From: Zoogloeaceae bacterium | GTDB taxonomy: Bacteria > Pseudomonadota > Gammaproteobacteria > Burkholderiales > Rhodocyclaceae | Assembly: GCA_031277315.1 (NCBI GenBank) | Contig: JAITMP010000040.1 | Location: 29,077-93,076, forward strand | DNA length: 64,000 bases | Direction of reading: 5' to 3' | Part shown: positions 36,971 to 46,068 of the stretch, piece after piece | Layout: the number at the start of each line of letters is the position of its first letter | Position numbering within the stretch: the stretch's first letter is position 1 | Notes under the pieces: generated by a model | Database searches by the model: none | Told to the model about the DNA's origin: nothing | Seen by the model: only the letters and a program-made list of their open reading frames with translations | Position numbers and translations under genes: made by a program

Positions 36971-37500
36971 GCCGTGATATGCGCTGCGGCGGCGGCGAGG
37001 TCGGAGAATATCTGCGTTTGGGGCGGCAGATCGGGATCGCCGTGCGTTTTTTTGCCCTTGCCGGTTAGCACCAGCATCGGCCGCGCGCCGACAGCGGCGG
37101 CGGCTTGCAGATCGCGCAGGCTGTCGCCGACCGCCGGCACGCCGTCGAGGCTGACGTGGTAACGCCGGGCAATCTCGTGCAGCAGACCGGGGCGCGGCTT
37201 GCGGCAGTCGCAGTCCGCCTCCGCCGCATGCGGACAGAAGAAAATCGCATCAATGCGCCCGCCCGCCAGCGCCGCCGCCTTTACCATTTTGTCATGAATG
37301 GCGTTGAGGACATCCGTGTCGAACAAGCCGCGCCCGATGCCCGACTGATTGGTCGCCACCACCACGCGGTAGCCCCATTGCGTCAGCCGGGCGATGGCTT
37401 CCAGGCTGCCCGGAAGCGGCCGCCATTCGTCGGGCGACTTGATGAAGGCGTCGCTGTCGTGATTGATGACGCCGTCGCGGTCGAGGATGACGAGCTTCAT
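36967..37500 (-). CDS. gmhB: D-glycero-beta-D-manno-heptose 1,7-bisphosphate 7-phosphatase
   Basis: A 177-residue HAD phosphatase of ADP-heptose synthesis for LPS core. Seen: VILDRDGVINHD (nucleophile and acid/base Asp), ATNQSGIGRG, the zinc loop CPHAAEADCDCRKPRPGLL and VGDSLRDLQAA. Start ATG at 37500 overlaps the glyS stop (ATGA). Longer frames into glyS are shadows. Confidence 0.95.
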   Translation of the reverse strand: MKLVILDRDGVINHDSDAFIKSPDEWRPLPGSLEAIARLTQWGYRVVVATNQSGIGRGLFDTDVLNAIHDKMVKAAALAGGRIDAIFFCPHAAEADCDCRKPRPGLLHEIARRYHVSLDGVPAVGDSLRDLQAAAAVGARPMLVLTGKGKKTHGDPDLPPQTQIFSDLAAAAAHITA

Positions 37501-39632
37501 GCGGACAGCCTCGACAAGTCGGCGACGCGGTTCATGGCGGCATGCAGCGTCGCCAGCAGGCCGAGGCGGTTTTCCCGCAGGGCGTCGTCGTCGACATTCA
37601 CCATGACGCCGTCGAAGAAGGCATCGACCGGCGCTTTCAGCGCGGCCAGTGATTGCAGCGAAGCGGCATAGTCGCCTTGCGCGAAAGCGGCGTCGGCCTT
37701 CGCGCCGGCGTGCGCCAGCGCCGCATGCAGGGCGGCTTCCGCCGGTTCCTTGAGCAGCGCCGCGTCGACTCGCGCCGCCACGCCGCCGCCGGCTTTTTTC
37801 AGAATGTTGCCGATGCGCTTGTTGGCCGCCGCCAGCGCGGCGGCTTCGGGCAGCGCAGCGAAAGCGCGCACGGCGGCAAGCCGCTTCGGGATGTCGCCCA
37901 GGCGCGGCGGCTGCAGGCTGATGACGGCGTCGACTTCCACCGCCGAATAACCCTGCTCGCGCAAATTGCCGGACAGGCGCTCGTAAATGAAATCCGCCAG
38001 TTGCGCGGCGGTTTTTTCGTCGCTCACCCGCGTCGCCGCAAACAGCCATTCCAGTTCGAGCGGCAAATCCTGCTCGATCAAAATGCGAATCACGCCCAGC
38101 GCGTGACGGCGCAGCGCAAAGGGATCCTTGTCGCCGGTCGGCAACTGGCCGATGCCGAACATGCCCGCCAGCGTTTCCAGCTTGTCGGCCAGCGCGACGC
38201 AGACGCCGACCGGCCCGCGCGGCAGCGTGTCGCCGGCGAACTTCGGCTTGTAGTGGTCTTCTATGGCGTCGGCGATGTCGGCAGGCAGGCCGTCATGCAG
38301 TGCGTAATAGCGGCCCATGACGCCTTGCAGTTCGGGAAACTCGCCCACCATGTCGGTAAGCAGATCGGCTTTCGCCAGCAGCGCCGCTTGCGCGGCCTGC
38401 CGCGCCAGCGCCTCGCCGCCGAGTTGCCGTCCGATGGCGTCGGCGATGGCGGCGACGCGCTGCGTCCGCTCGCCCTGCGTGCCGAGCTTGTTGTGGTAGA
38501 CGACTTTCGCCAGCCCCGGCACACGGTCGGCGAGTGATTTTTTGCGATCCTGATCGAAAAAGAATTTGGCGTCGGCCAGACGCGGGCGCACGACGCGCTC
38601 GTTGCCGTCGATGACGGCGGAAGGATCATCCGGGTGAATGTTGCTGACGACGAGAAACTGATTGGTGAGTTTGCCGGCGGCGTCGAGCAGCGGAAAATAT
38701 TTTTGATTCGCCTTCATCGTCAGAATCAGGCATTCCTGCGGCACGTCGAGAAATTCGCGCTCGAATTCGCATGCCAGCACATTCGGCCGCTCGACCAGCG
38801 CCGTCACCTCGTCGAGCAGGGCGTCGTCTTCGATCGGCCGCAGGCCCGCGCCGGCCTTGCGCGCCGCCTGCGCGAGCTGGCGCGCGATCTCTTCGCGCCG
38901 GGCGTCGAAACCGGCGATCACCGCGCCCTCGTCCCGCAACTGTTGCGCGTAGCTGTCGGCATCGCGCAACACCACCGGATCGACCGCCGCCTCGAAACGG
39001 TGGCCGTGCGTTTCGCGTCCGGCGGCAAGGCCGAGCGCCCGCACCGGCGCCACGTCGGCGCCATGCAGCGCGACCAGTCCATGCGCGGGACGCACGAAGC
39101 TCACGCTGCTCCAGCCGGGCAGTTCGCAGCCGCTTTCAAGCTGGTAGCTCATCACCTTGGGGATCGGCAGTTTGGCGATGGCGCCGAGCAGCGCCTCCTG
39201 CAAACCCTCGGCCAGCGTCACGCCGCGCGCCGTGCTGTCGAAAAACAGGGCTTCGGCTTTGCCGTCCATTGCGCGGCGCAGGGCGGGCATGGCGCTGGCA
39301 TTGGCGCCGGTATCGACGCCGGTATCAACGCCCAGGGCGGCGAGTTTCTTCAGCAGCGCCGGCGTCGGCCGCCCGTTCGCATCGAGTCCCACCGATACCG
39401 GCATCAGCTTGTGCGAGACGGCCTGGTCGGCGGCCTTGCCGGCAACCTGCGTGAGATGGGCGGCGAGGCGGCGCGGCGAAGCGTAGGCAGTGAGCGCCGC
39501 ATCAGCGCCCACCAGCCCCTGCACTTGCAGTTGCTCGCGCAGCGCGGCGGCGAAGGCATCGCCGAGTTTGCGCAGCGCTTTCGGCGGCAGTTCTTCGACA
39601 AACAGTTCGACGAGCAGGGAAGCGGAAGACAT
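37497..39632 (-). CDS. glyS: Glycyl-tRNA synthetase beta subunit
   Basis: A 711-residue beta subunit of the bacterial alpha2-beta2 GlyRS, which binds tRNA-Gly. Seen: LLVELFVEELPPKALRKLGDAFA at the start, VEAPERNxLACEFE-like VERPNVLACEFEREFLDVPQECLILTMKANQKYFPL, and the C-terminal anticodon-binding domain. A linker GVDTGVDTGAN near residues 102-112 contains two 12-bp repeats (39306-39329). Separated from glyQ by an inserted hydrolase gene. Confidence 0.96.
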   Translation of the reverse strand: MSSASLLVELFVEELPPKALRKLGDAFAAALREQLQVQGLVGADAALTAYASPRRLAAHLTQVAGKAADQAVSHKLMPVSVGLDANGRPTPALLKKLAALGVDTGVDTGANASAMPALRRAMDGKAEALFFDSTARGVTLAEGLQEALLGAIAKLPIPKVMSYQLESGCELPGWSSVSFVRPAHGLVALHGADVAPVRALGLAAGRETHGHRFEAAVDPVVLRDADSYAQQLRDEGAVIAGFDARREEIARQLAQAARKAGAGLRPIEDDALLDEVTALVERPNVLACEFEREFLDVPQECLILTMKANQKYFPLLDAAGKLTNQFLVVSNIHPDDPSAVIDGNERVVRPRLADAKFFFDQDRKKSLADRVPGLAKVVYHNKLGTQGERTQRVAAIADAIGRQLGGEALARQAAQAALLAKADLLTDMVGEFPELQGVMGRYYALHDGLPADIADAIEDHYKPKFAGDTLPRGPVGVCVALADKLETLAGMFGIGQLPTGDKDPFALRRHALGVIRILIEQDLPLELEWLFAATRVSDEKTAAQLADFIYERLSGNLREQGYSAVEVDAVISLQPPRLGDIPKRLAAVRAFAALPEAAALAAANKRIGNILKKAGGGVAARVDAALLKEPAEAALHAALAHAGAKADAAFAQGDYAASLQSLAALKAPVDAFFDGVMVNVDDDALRENRLGLLATLHAAMNRVADLSRLSA

Positions 39633-39657
39633 GATTCGCAGGGTTCAAAAAGCGGGT

Positions 39658-40206
39658 TCAAAAAGCCGCCCGGCGCGGCGCGGCGGAAAAACGCCGCGCA
39701 CTCAGCGCGAGCAAGCCGGCGCACAGCAGCGGCGTCCAGACGAATTTCAGTTCGCTCAACATCACCTGCGCGCCGCGTGGAGAGAAAAACCGCCGCAACG
39801 CGATCGGCGAAACTTCGATGGGCCGCCAGGGGGCAAAGTAGCGCCCTTCATCGACGGGCCAGAGAAAAGGAATGCCGGCGCCGCCGCTGGTGAACATGTC
39901 GAGCAGCGGATGCGAGGCGGCGCACAGCGCGATCCACAGATAGCCCGTCCAGCGGCGCATTCCCCAGCGCGGCGCCAGCGCGTAGCCCGCGCAGCCCAGC
40001 AGCAGGGCAAACAGCAGCGTGTGCGTGAAACCGCGATGCCCGCTCATGTCGCCGTAGGCGATGCCGAGCTTGAAAGCGATGCCGTCGAAATCCGGCGCGA
40101 CCGCCGCCAGCATGCCTGCCGCCAGCGCCCAGGGCGGAATGCGCCGCGCGCCCAGCCCGATGGCGGCCGCCATCGGCACGGCAACATGGGAAAAAACGGT
40201 CGGCAT
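39658..40206 (-). CDS. YdjM-like membrane-bound metal-dependent hydrolase (DUF457)
   Basis: A 182-residue membrane protein of the YdjM/DUF457 family (predicted metal-dependent hydrolases, some LexA-regulated). Seen: VFSHVAVPMA, PDFDGIAFK, SGHRGFTHTLLFALLLG and SHPLLDMFTSGG, giving the family His/Asp set, and about four membrane helices. Start ATG at 40206; a TTG at 40224 overlapping glyQ is less likely. It lies inside the gly operon between glyQ and glyS, an unusual place. Substrate unknown. Confidence 0.85.
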   Translation of the reverse strand: MPTVFSHVAVPMAAAIGLGARRIPPWALAAGMLAAVAPDFDGIAFKLGIAYGDMSGHRGFTHTLLFALLLGCAGYALAPRWGMRRWTGYLWIALCAASHPLLDMFTSGGAGIPFLWPVDEGRYFAPWRPIEVSPIALRRFFSPRGAQVMLSELKFVWTPLLCAGLLALSARRFSAAPRRAAF

Positions 40207-40220
40207 GGCGCGGGCTTTCC

Positions 40221-41201
40221 TCAAGCGGCCTTCCTGGCCGTGGCGTTAAGCTGCGCCACCCATTCGCGCGGCGCCATCGGAAAGCCGAGGCGCTCGCGGC
40301 TGTCGTAATAACTCTGCGCGACGCTGCGCGCAAGATTGCGGATGCGGCCAATGTAAGCGGCGCGTTCGGTGACGGAAATCGCGCCGCGCGCGTCGAGCAG
40401 ATTGAAGCTGTGCGCGGCTTTCAGCACCTGCTCATAAGCCGGCAGCGCGAGTTGCTGTTCCATCAGGTGTTTGGCCTGCTGCTCGTGCGCGGCGAAAGCG
40501 GTGAACAGGAAATCGGCGTCGCTGTGCTCGAAGTTGTAGGCCGATTGCTCGACCTCGTTCTGTTTATAGACATCGCCGTAGCTCAAGCCATTGGTCCACG
40601 TCAGATCGTAGACGTTGTCCACGCCCTGCAGATACATCGCCAGCCGTTCCAGTCCGTAAGTGATCTCGCCCGTGATGGGCCGGCAATCGAGGCCGCCGAC
40701 CTGCTGGAAGTAAGTGAACTGCGTCACCTCCATGCCGTTCAGCCACACCTCCCAGCCCAGCCCCCAGGCGCCGAGCGTGGGGTTCTCCCAATCGTCCTCG
40801 ACGAAGCGCACATCGTTTTTTTTGAGATCGAAGCCGAGCGCGACCAGCGAGCCGAGATACAGATCGAGAATGTTCGCCGGCGCCGGCTTCAGCACCACCT
40901 GATACTGGTAGTAGTGCTGCATGCGGTTCGGGTTCTCGCCGTAGCGGCCGTCCTTGGGGCGGCGGCTCGGCTGCACGTAAGCGGCCTTCCACGGCTCGGG
41001 GCCGATGGCGCGCAGAAAGGTGGCGGTGTGCGAGGTGCCGGCGCCCACTTCCATGTCATAAGGCTGCAACAGTGCGCAGCCCTGCCGGTTCCAGAAATCC
41101 TGCAAGCGCAGGATGATTTCCTGAAAACTCGGCCTGTCGCCGCGTTGCGAGGAGGACGCCTGCGCGCCCGCGGGCGCGGCGCTGAAACCGGATGTGGGCA
41201 T
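40221..41201 (-). CDS. glyQ: Glycyl-tRNA synthetase alpha subunit
   Basis: A 326-residue alpha subunit holding the class II catalytic core of GlyRS. Seen: [69 protein letters not shown] and [12 protein letters not shown]. About 20 extra residues precede the usual start; ATG at 41201 is the only suitable one. First gene of a nine-gene run down to 33243. Confidence 0.96.
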   Translation of the reverse strand: MPTSGFSAAPAGAQASSSQRGDRPSFQEIILRLQDFWNRQGCALLQPYDMEVGAGTSHTATFLRAIGPEPWKAAYVQPSRRPKDGRYGENPNRMQHYYQYQVVLKPAPANILDLYLGSLVALGFDLKKNDVRFVEDDWENPTLGAWGLGWEVWLNGMEVTQFTYFQQVGGLDCRPITGEITYGLERLAMYLQGVDNVYDLTWTNGLSYGDVYKQNEVEQSAYNFEHSDADFLFTAFAAHEQQAKHLMEQQLALPAYEQVLKAAHSFNLLDARGAISVTERAAYIGRIRNLARSVAQSYYDSRERLGFPMAPREWVAQLNATARKAA

Positions 41202-41377
41202 GGCACGACGGGAAAAATCGCAGATGCGCGATTTTACAGGCAAAAGCGCGTAATTTTGCCGCTGCGCCGCCGCCCGGCGGGGATTTTCCGCCCCGCGTCC
41301 GCCGCGCCGGATGGCCGTTGGGTATTGCCGGGCGGATGGAGTAACATTCGCCCGTTTCCACACACGCGGAGCCAGCA

Positions 41378-41695
41378 ATGGGCTGTCATGTCACGGTTGT
41401 CACCGGCAATGGCGGACGCTACGAGTTCACATTGGCCGATGCCGATCTCGCCGGTCTGGACGCGCGCAAGGCGCAAGGATGGCTGAGAGAAGAATTCGAG
41501 AAGGCCGGCTGCGTGCCGACCAACCCGGTCGGCAAGCTGTTGTTGGCGGACAAGATTCTCTGCCTCGCCAAAACCCGGCAAGACCCGGCCTACGCCGAGC
41601 CGACGCCCTGGGTGAGCAGCTTCGTGCGCGCCGCCGCCGTCGCCATGGGCGGCAGCATGACCATCGACCTCGGCAGGCATGCGCTCGGGCATTGA
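41378..41695 (+). CDS. Hypothetical protein, 105 residues
   Basis: I do not recognise this protein. It has a GGAG ribosome site upstream, GC-rich codon use like its neighbours, and a mixed alpha/beta look: [42 protein letters not shown], then [16 protein letters not shown], ending in [15 protein letters not shown] [13 protein letters not shown]. No signal peptide or membrane helix. It is divergent from glyQ and alone. No function can be proposed. Confidence 0.65.
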   Translation: MGCHVTVVTGNGGRYEFTLADADLAGLDARKAQGWLREEFEKAGCVPTNPVGKLLLADKILCLAKTRQDPAYAEPTPWVSSFVRAAAVAMGGSMTIDLGRHALGH

Positions 41696-41821
41696 ATCCG
41701 GAAGCGGCGGATTTGATGTGGCGCTCATGCAATACCGCCCAGCTTGCATAGACAAGCGAATCACGCGCCTTTAGAATGCGCCCGCCCCGGTTTTCGGGGC
41801 TTCTGACATTGGAGGTGTGCC

Positions 41822-42129
41822 ATGCGTACAAACAAAAACCTCCTCAACCAGCACTGGTTTTGAGGTAACAAGCAAGCGGCGGAAGGGCTACCCTTCGGAA
41901 ACCCGGGTCAAACGCGGCGATAGGGTCGTGCATGGGAACAAGGCGCTGGTTGAGAAACTTGGGCGAAACGATCCATGTCCCTGCGGGTCCGGCCTTCGGT
42001 TTCAAGCGTTGCTGCATGCTGACGGGCGAGCACGATGGCTCCGACCGGAATCACTTCTTTCAGGGAATAAGCGTTCCGCATGACACACATGACACGCCGG
42101 TCGGGCGCGCCGGTCGAGCGGACTTGTAA
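41822..42129 (+). pseudogene. Small SEC-C motif protein gene, split by two +1 frameshifts
   Basis: From ATG 41822 (GGAGG upstream) the frame reads [13 protein letters not shown] and hits TGA at 41861. Shifting +1 there gives [19 protein letters not shown]... through [10 protein letters not shown] second +1 shift near 41994 gives [17 protein letters not shown], restoring the zinc-binding SEC-C pattern CPC-x(3-4)-FKRCC, and ends at TAA 42127. No single frame holds the whole motif. SEC-C modules bind zinc and occur in SecA tails and small proteins. Either a pseudogene, sequence errors, or (for the first site, UUU-UGA) programmed shifting. Confidence 0.7.
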
Positions 42130-42157
42130 AAAAGAACGGGGGCCGAAGCCCCCGTTC
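42128..42157 (-). terminator. Terminator of the miaB-lnt operon
   Basis: Minus strand: a 10-bp stem GAACGGGGGC/GCCCCCGTTC with a stable TTCG loop, followed by T6. It lies about 120 bases after lnt and could also end the plus-strand SEC-C transcript. The 120 bases between it and lnt show nothing else. Confidence 0.9.
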
Positions 42158-42277
42158 ACCTCCTCCTCCCTGCGGCAGACTGCGATTGTCTGCCTTGCCT
42201 TTTGATTGCGGCGGATTGTGCGGATATCCGCCGGCGAAGTCAATGTGCACTGCCGCATATCAGAAAATGATGATTGT

Positions 42278-43795
42278 TCAGGCCATGCCGCGACGGCGGC
42301 GCAAACCGGCTAGCGGAACGAGAAAGCCGGCGGCGATCAGCAGCAGGGCGGCGGCGTTGCCCCAGCGCGCATAGGGCGTGAGGCCGGTGTAGCCGTGGAC
42401 TTCTCCGGTCAGCACGCCGGCGCTGAACGGCGGCAGCACATGTTCGACGCGACCGCGCGGGCTGACGATGGCGGTCATGCCGGTGTTGGTGGCGCGCAGC
42501 ATGGGGCGGCCGCTTTCGAGGGCGCGCATGCGGGCGATCTGCAAGTGTTGCGCTTGCGCCAGCGAGTCGCCGAACCAGGCCGTGTTGGAGAGATTCACCA
42601 GCAGCGTCGCCTCCGGCAGGGCGCGGATGATCTCCTCGCCGAAAACGTCTTCGTAGCAAATGTTGACCGCCACCTTCTGACCGGCCAGCAACAGCGGCGG
42701 CTGGCGGGCGGGGCCGGAGGCGAAATTCGACATCGGAATGTTCAGCAGCGCCAGCGTCCAGGCGAAGGCGGGCGGCGTGAATTCGCCGAAAGGGACGAGA
42801 TGGCGCTTGCGGTAAATCTGTATGTCATCAGCCGACAAACCGGCGGCGCCGTTGTAGTAACGCCGCTGTTCGTCTTGCGCGACGATGCCGAGGAGAACGC
42901 CGCCTGTTTGTTCATCGGCGTCCGGCGCGGCGCGGCGCAGCGCCGCCAGATAATCGGGCGGCAACTGGTCAAGCATCAGCGGCAGCGCCGTTTCGGGCAG
43001 CACGATGAGTTGCGCCGGATGCGCGCGGGCGAGACGCAGATAGGTGTCGAGCGATTCTTGCACGCGCTCCGGGCGCCATTTCAGGCTCTGCTCGATATTG
43101 CCCTGCAACAGGCTGACTGACAGCGGCGGGCCGGCGGGCCGCGTCCACTCGACCAGCATCAATCCGCCGCCGGCTGCCAGCAGCAGCAGCGCCGCGATAC
43201 CGGCGCGCGGCCAGTCCGCGCGTCGGGGCGCGGCCAGCCCCGCGAGGGCGGCGAGCAGCGCCGACAGGAAACTCACGCCATACACGCCAGTCAGCGGCGC
43301 GTAACCGGCCAGCGGGCTGGGCGGCGTCTGCGCATAGCCGAGCGCCAGCCAGGGAAAGCCGGTGAACAGCCAGCCGCGCAGCCATTCCGCCAGCGCCCAT
43401 ACGGCGGCGGCGAGCAGGGCGTCCGTCCACAAACGCTGGCGGCGCAGGCGGGCGAACAGATAGCCCGAGAGCGCCGGAAAGAGGGCGAGACAGGCGCAGA
43501 ACAAAATGGTCGCCAGCGCGGCAAGCGGCGGCGGCATGCCGCCGAAGGTGTGCAGGCTGACGTAGACCCATGAGACGCCGGCGAGAAACCAGCCCGCGCC
43601 GAAGCCGAAGCCGAGCGCCGCCGCCCGCTTTGGCGAGGCGTCGCGCCAGAGCCAGATCAGCGCGGCGAGCGTGATGAGCGGCAGGGGAAAAAATGGGAAC
43701 GGCGCGAAACCGAACACCGACGCCGCGCCGAGCAGGAAAGCCGCGACCGCCCCCATGACCAACCCCGTGGCTGCTCGTGAGGCGCCGCCGGTCAT
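42278..43795 (-). CDS. lnt: Apolipoprotein N-acyltransferase
   Basis: A 505-residue inner-membrane enzyme adding the third acyl chain to lipoproteins. Seen: six or so N-terminal helices, then a nitrilase-like periplasmic domain with Glu in VLPETALPL, Lys in IYRKRHLVPFGEF and Cys in VNICYEDVFGEE, the catalytic triad. Overlaps corC by four bases; last gene of the operon. Confidence 0.95.
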   Translation of the reverse strand: MTGGASRAATGLVMGAVAAFLLGAASVFGFAPFPFFPLPLITLAALIWLWRDASPKRAAALGFGFGAGWFLAGVSWVYVSLHTFGGMPPPLAALATILFCACLALFPALSGYLFARLRRQRLWTDALLAAAVWALAEWLRGWLFTGFPWLALGYAQTPPSPLAGYAPLTGVYGVSFLSALLAALAGLAAPRRADWPRAGIAALLLLAAGGGLMLVEWTRPAGPPLSVSLLQGNIEQSLKWRPERVQESLDTYLRLARAHPAQLIVLPETALPLMLDQLPPDYLAALRRAAPDADEQTGGVLLGIVAQDEQRRYYNGAAGLSADDIQIYRKRHLVPFGEFTPPAFAWTLALLNIPMSNFASGPARQPPLLLAGQKVAVNICYEDVFGEEIIRALPEATLLVNLSNTAWFGDSLAQAQHLQIARMRALESGRPMLRATNTGMTAIVSPRGRVEHVLPPFSAGVLTGEVHGYTGLTPYARWGNAAALLLIAAGFLVPLAGLRRRRGMA

Positions 43796-44622
43796 GCCGT
43801 GGCGGACGGCTGGTCTACCAGCAGCGTGTGCACCCGCCGGCTGTCGGCGCGCAGAATCTGGATGCGCAAGCCGTCGATCTCGACCGACTCGCCGCGCTTG
43901 GGCAGACGGCCGAGCCGGTGGATCACCATGCCGCCGACGGTATCAAATTCCTCGTCGCCGAAATGCGTGCCGAAGGCGGCGTTGAAATCGGCGATCGCGG
44001 TGATGGCCTTGACGCGGTAGCGGCCGGTTTGGTCGAGCAGGATGTTGTCGGCGGCCTCGTCGAAATCGTATTCATCCTCGATGTCGCCGACGATCTGCTC
44101 CAGCACGTCCTCGATGGTCACCAGCCCGGTCACGCCGCCGTATTCATCCACCACGACCGCCATGTGGTTGCGCGAGGCGCGAAACTCGCGCAGCAGCACA
44201 TTGAGCCGCTTCGAGTCGGGAATGAAGACCGCCGGATGCAGCATGTCACGCACGGCGACGGTTTCCCCGGCATGCAGCCGCAGCAGTTCCTTGGCGAGCA
44301 GGATGCCGATGATGTCGTCCTTGTTCTCGCCGGTGACGGGAAAGCGCGAATGCCCCGTCTCCATCGCCCGCGCGGTCATGGTCGCCGTGGCATCGTTGAT
44401 CGAGATCATCTGCATCTGGGCGCGCGGCACCATGACATCGCGCACCTGCATGTCGGAGACGGCGAGCGCGCCCTCGATGATGGACAGCGCGTCGGCGTCG
44501 AGCAGGTTGCGCTCATAGGCGGTGTGCAGCAGCGCGACCAGTTGTTCACGGTCTTCCGGCTCGCGCAGCAGCAGCGCGGAAAGGCGATCAAGCAGCGAAG
44601 GCCGGTTGGGAGAAGATTCCAT
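43792..44622 (-). CDS. corC: CorC-type CBS-domain transporter-associated protein
   Basis: A 276-residue soluble protein with two CBS domains (VRDVMVPRAQMQMISI..., VRDMLHPAVFIPDSKRLNVLL) and a CorC/HlyC C-terminal domain (FDTVGGMVIHRLGRLPKRGESVEIDGLRIQIL). Linked to magnesium/cobalt homeostasis and membrane integrity. It lacks the membrane domain of larger HlyC/CorC proteins. Start ATG at 44622, five bases after ybeY. Operon partner of lnt as in E. coli. Confidence 0.93.
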   Translation of the reverse strand: MESSPNRPSLLDRLSALLLREPEDREQLVALLHTAYERNLLDADALSIIEGALAVSDMQVRDVMVPRAQMQMISINDATATMTARAMETGHSRFPVTGENKDDIIGILLAKELLRLHAGETVAVRDMLHPAVFIPDSKRLNVLLREFRASRNHMAVVVDEYGGVTGLVTIEDVLEQIVGDIEDEYDFDEAADNILLDQTGRYRVKAITAIADFNAAFGTHFGDEEFDTVGGMVIHRLGRLPKRGESVEIDGLRIQILRADSRRVHTLLVDQPSATA

Positions 44623-44627
44623 CGTGG

Positions 44628-45107
44628 TCAGTACGGATCGGGAAAGCCGAGCCGGGACAGGATCCGCCGTTCTTCTTGTTCCATGACGCCGGCGTCGGCG
44701 TCCGTCTCGTGATCGTATCCCTGCAAGTGCAGCATACCATGCACGACGAGATGGGCGAAGTGGGCCGCCGCCGGTTTGCCCCGCGCGACGGCTTCGCGCA
44801 GCGCGACCGGCACGCACAGCGCCAGGTCGCCCTGCAGTAGATCGCCCTGCGGCAGCGGCGCATGCGGATAGGAAAAAGTCAGCACGTTGGTGGCGTAGTC
44901 CTTGCCACGGTAGCGGGCGTTCAGATCGCGCCCTTCCTCGGCGTCGACAAAGCGCACCGTCAGTTCGGCGCCGCCGCCATGCGCCGCGCGCGCCCACCGG
45001 CGCACCTCGGCCCGCGTCGGCAGCAGATCGTCGACGACGGCGTATTGCACCGTGAGATGCAGGGCCGGCTTCGCGGCGCTCGCGCCGGAGCGCGGCTTAG
45101 CGCTCAT
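44628..45107 (-). CDS. ybeY: Endoribonuclease YbeY (16S rRNA maturation)
   Basis: A zinc endoribonuclease for 16S rRNA 3' maturation and ribosome quality control. Seen: [21 protein letters not shown] with the three zinc histidines (H-x3-H-x5-H), and [19 protein letters not shown] at 45107 gives 159 residues, near the E. coli length; in-frame ATGs at 45131 and 45140 deeper in phoH are possible. Overlaps phoH by 11 bases. Confidence 0.93.
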   Translation of the reverse strand: MSAKPRSGASAAKPALHLTVQYAVVDDLLPTRAEVRRWARAAHGGGAELTVRFVDAEEGRDLNARYRGKDYATNVLTFSYPHAPLPQGDLLQGDLALCVPVALREAVARGKPAAAHFAHLVVHGMLHLQGYDHETDADAGVMEQEERRILSRLGFPDPY

Positions 45108-46068
45108 GCGGCGCGCCGTCCTTGTGTTCATGCCGTTCATAGGCGGCGACGATGCGCGCCACCAACGGATGGCGCACCACGTCTTCGGCCAGAAATTCGG
45201 TGAACGCGATGCCGCGCACTTCGCGCAGGATGCGCGCCGCTTCCACCAGCCCGCTTTTCACGCAGCGCGCCAGATCAATCTGGGTCACATCGCCGGTGAC
45301 GACGGCGCGCGCGCCGATGCCGATACGGGTGAGGAACATCTTCATCTGCTCCGGCGTGGTGTTCTGCGCTTCGTCGAGAATGATGAAGGCATGGTTGAGC
45401 GTGCGCCCGCGCATGTAGGCGAGCGGCGCGATTTCGATGGCCTGGCGCTCGAAGAGCTTGACCACCTTGTCGAAGCCCATCAGATCGTAGAGCGCGTCGT
45501 AGAGGGGCCGCAGATACGGATCGACTTTCTGCGCCAGATCCCCCGGCAGAAAACCGAGGCGCTCGCCGGCTTCCACGGCCGGCCGCGTCAGCACGATGCG
45601 GCTGACCTGATCGCGCTCGAAGGCGTCGACGGCAGAAGCGACGGCAAGATACGTCTTGCCGGTGCCGGCGGGGCCGATGCCGAAGGTGATGTCGTGTTCC
45701 TGAATCTGGCGCAGATACTGCGTCTGGCGCGGCGTGCGCCCGTGCAATTCCGGCTTGCGCGTGAGCAGCCCCGGCGGGCGTCCGGCGTGATCCGGGCCGG
45801 CGCGATTGGCAAGCTCCACCAAGCCAAGCTGGATGGCGTCGATGGAAAGATGCGCCGCCGCTGCGGCGTAAAAATGCCGCAGGGCGGCGGCTGTCCGCTC
45901 CGCCTGGGCGGGATGGCCGCGCACGGTGAAGCGTTCGCCGCGACGGGCGATGGTCACGTCATAAGCGGCTTCGATCTGGCGCAGGTTCTCGTCGAGCGCG
46001 CCGCACAGATTGGCCAGCCGCTGGTTGTCGACGGGGGACAGCAGGACTTCGACGGCTTTCGCGCTCAT
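45097..46068 (-). CDS. phoL: PhoH-like ATPase (PhoL/YbeZ)
   Basis: A 323-residue PhoH-family P-loop ATPase, thought to work with YbeY in RNA metabolism. Seen: Walker [13 protein letters not shown] near residue 126, [35 protein letters not shown], and [20 protein letters not shown]. Overlaps miaB by four bases. Confidence 0.94.
   Translation of the reverse strand: MSAKAVEVLLSPVDNQRLANLCGALDENLRQIEAAYDVTIARRGERFTVRGHPAQAERTAAALRHFYAAAAAHLSIDAIQLGLVELANRAGPDHAGRPPGLLTRKPELHGRTPRQTQYLRQIQEHDITFGIGPAGTGKTYLAVASAVDAFERDQVSRIVLTRPAVEAGERLGFLPGDLAQKVDPYLRPLYDALYDLMGFDKVVKLFERQAIEIAPLAYMRGRTLNHAFIILDEAQNTTPEQMKMFLTRIGIGARAVVTGDVTQIDLARCVKSGLVEAARILREVRGIAFTEFLAEDVVRHPLVARIVAAYERHEHKDGAPHER

Noticed and set aside
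42128..42157. Stable TTCG hairpin considered as part of a riboswitch
   Set aside because: Ten-bp stem with T6 on the minus strand right after lnt is a plain terminator; no conserved aptamer-like sequence around it.
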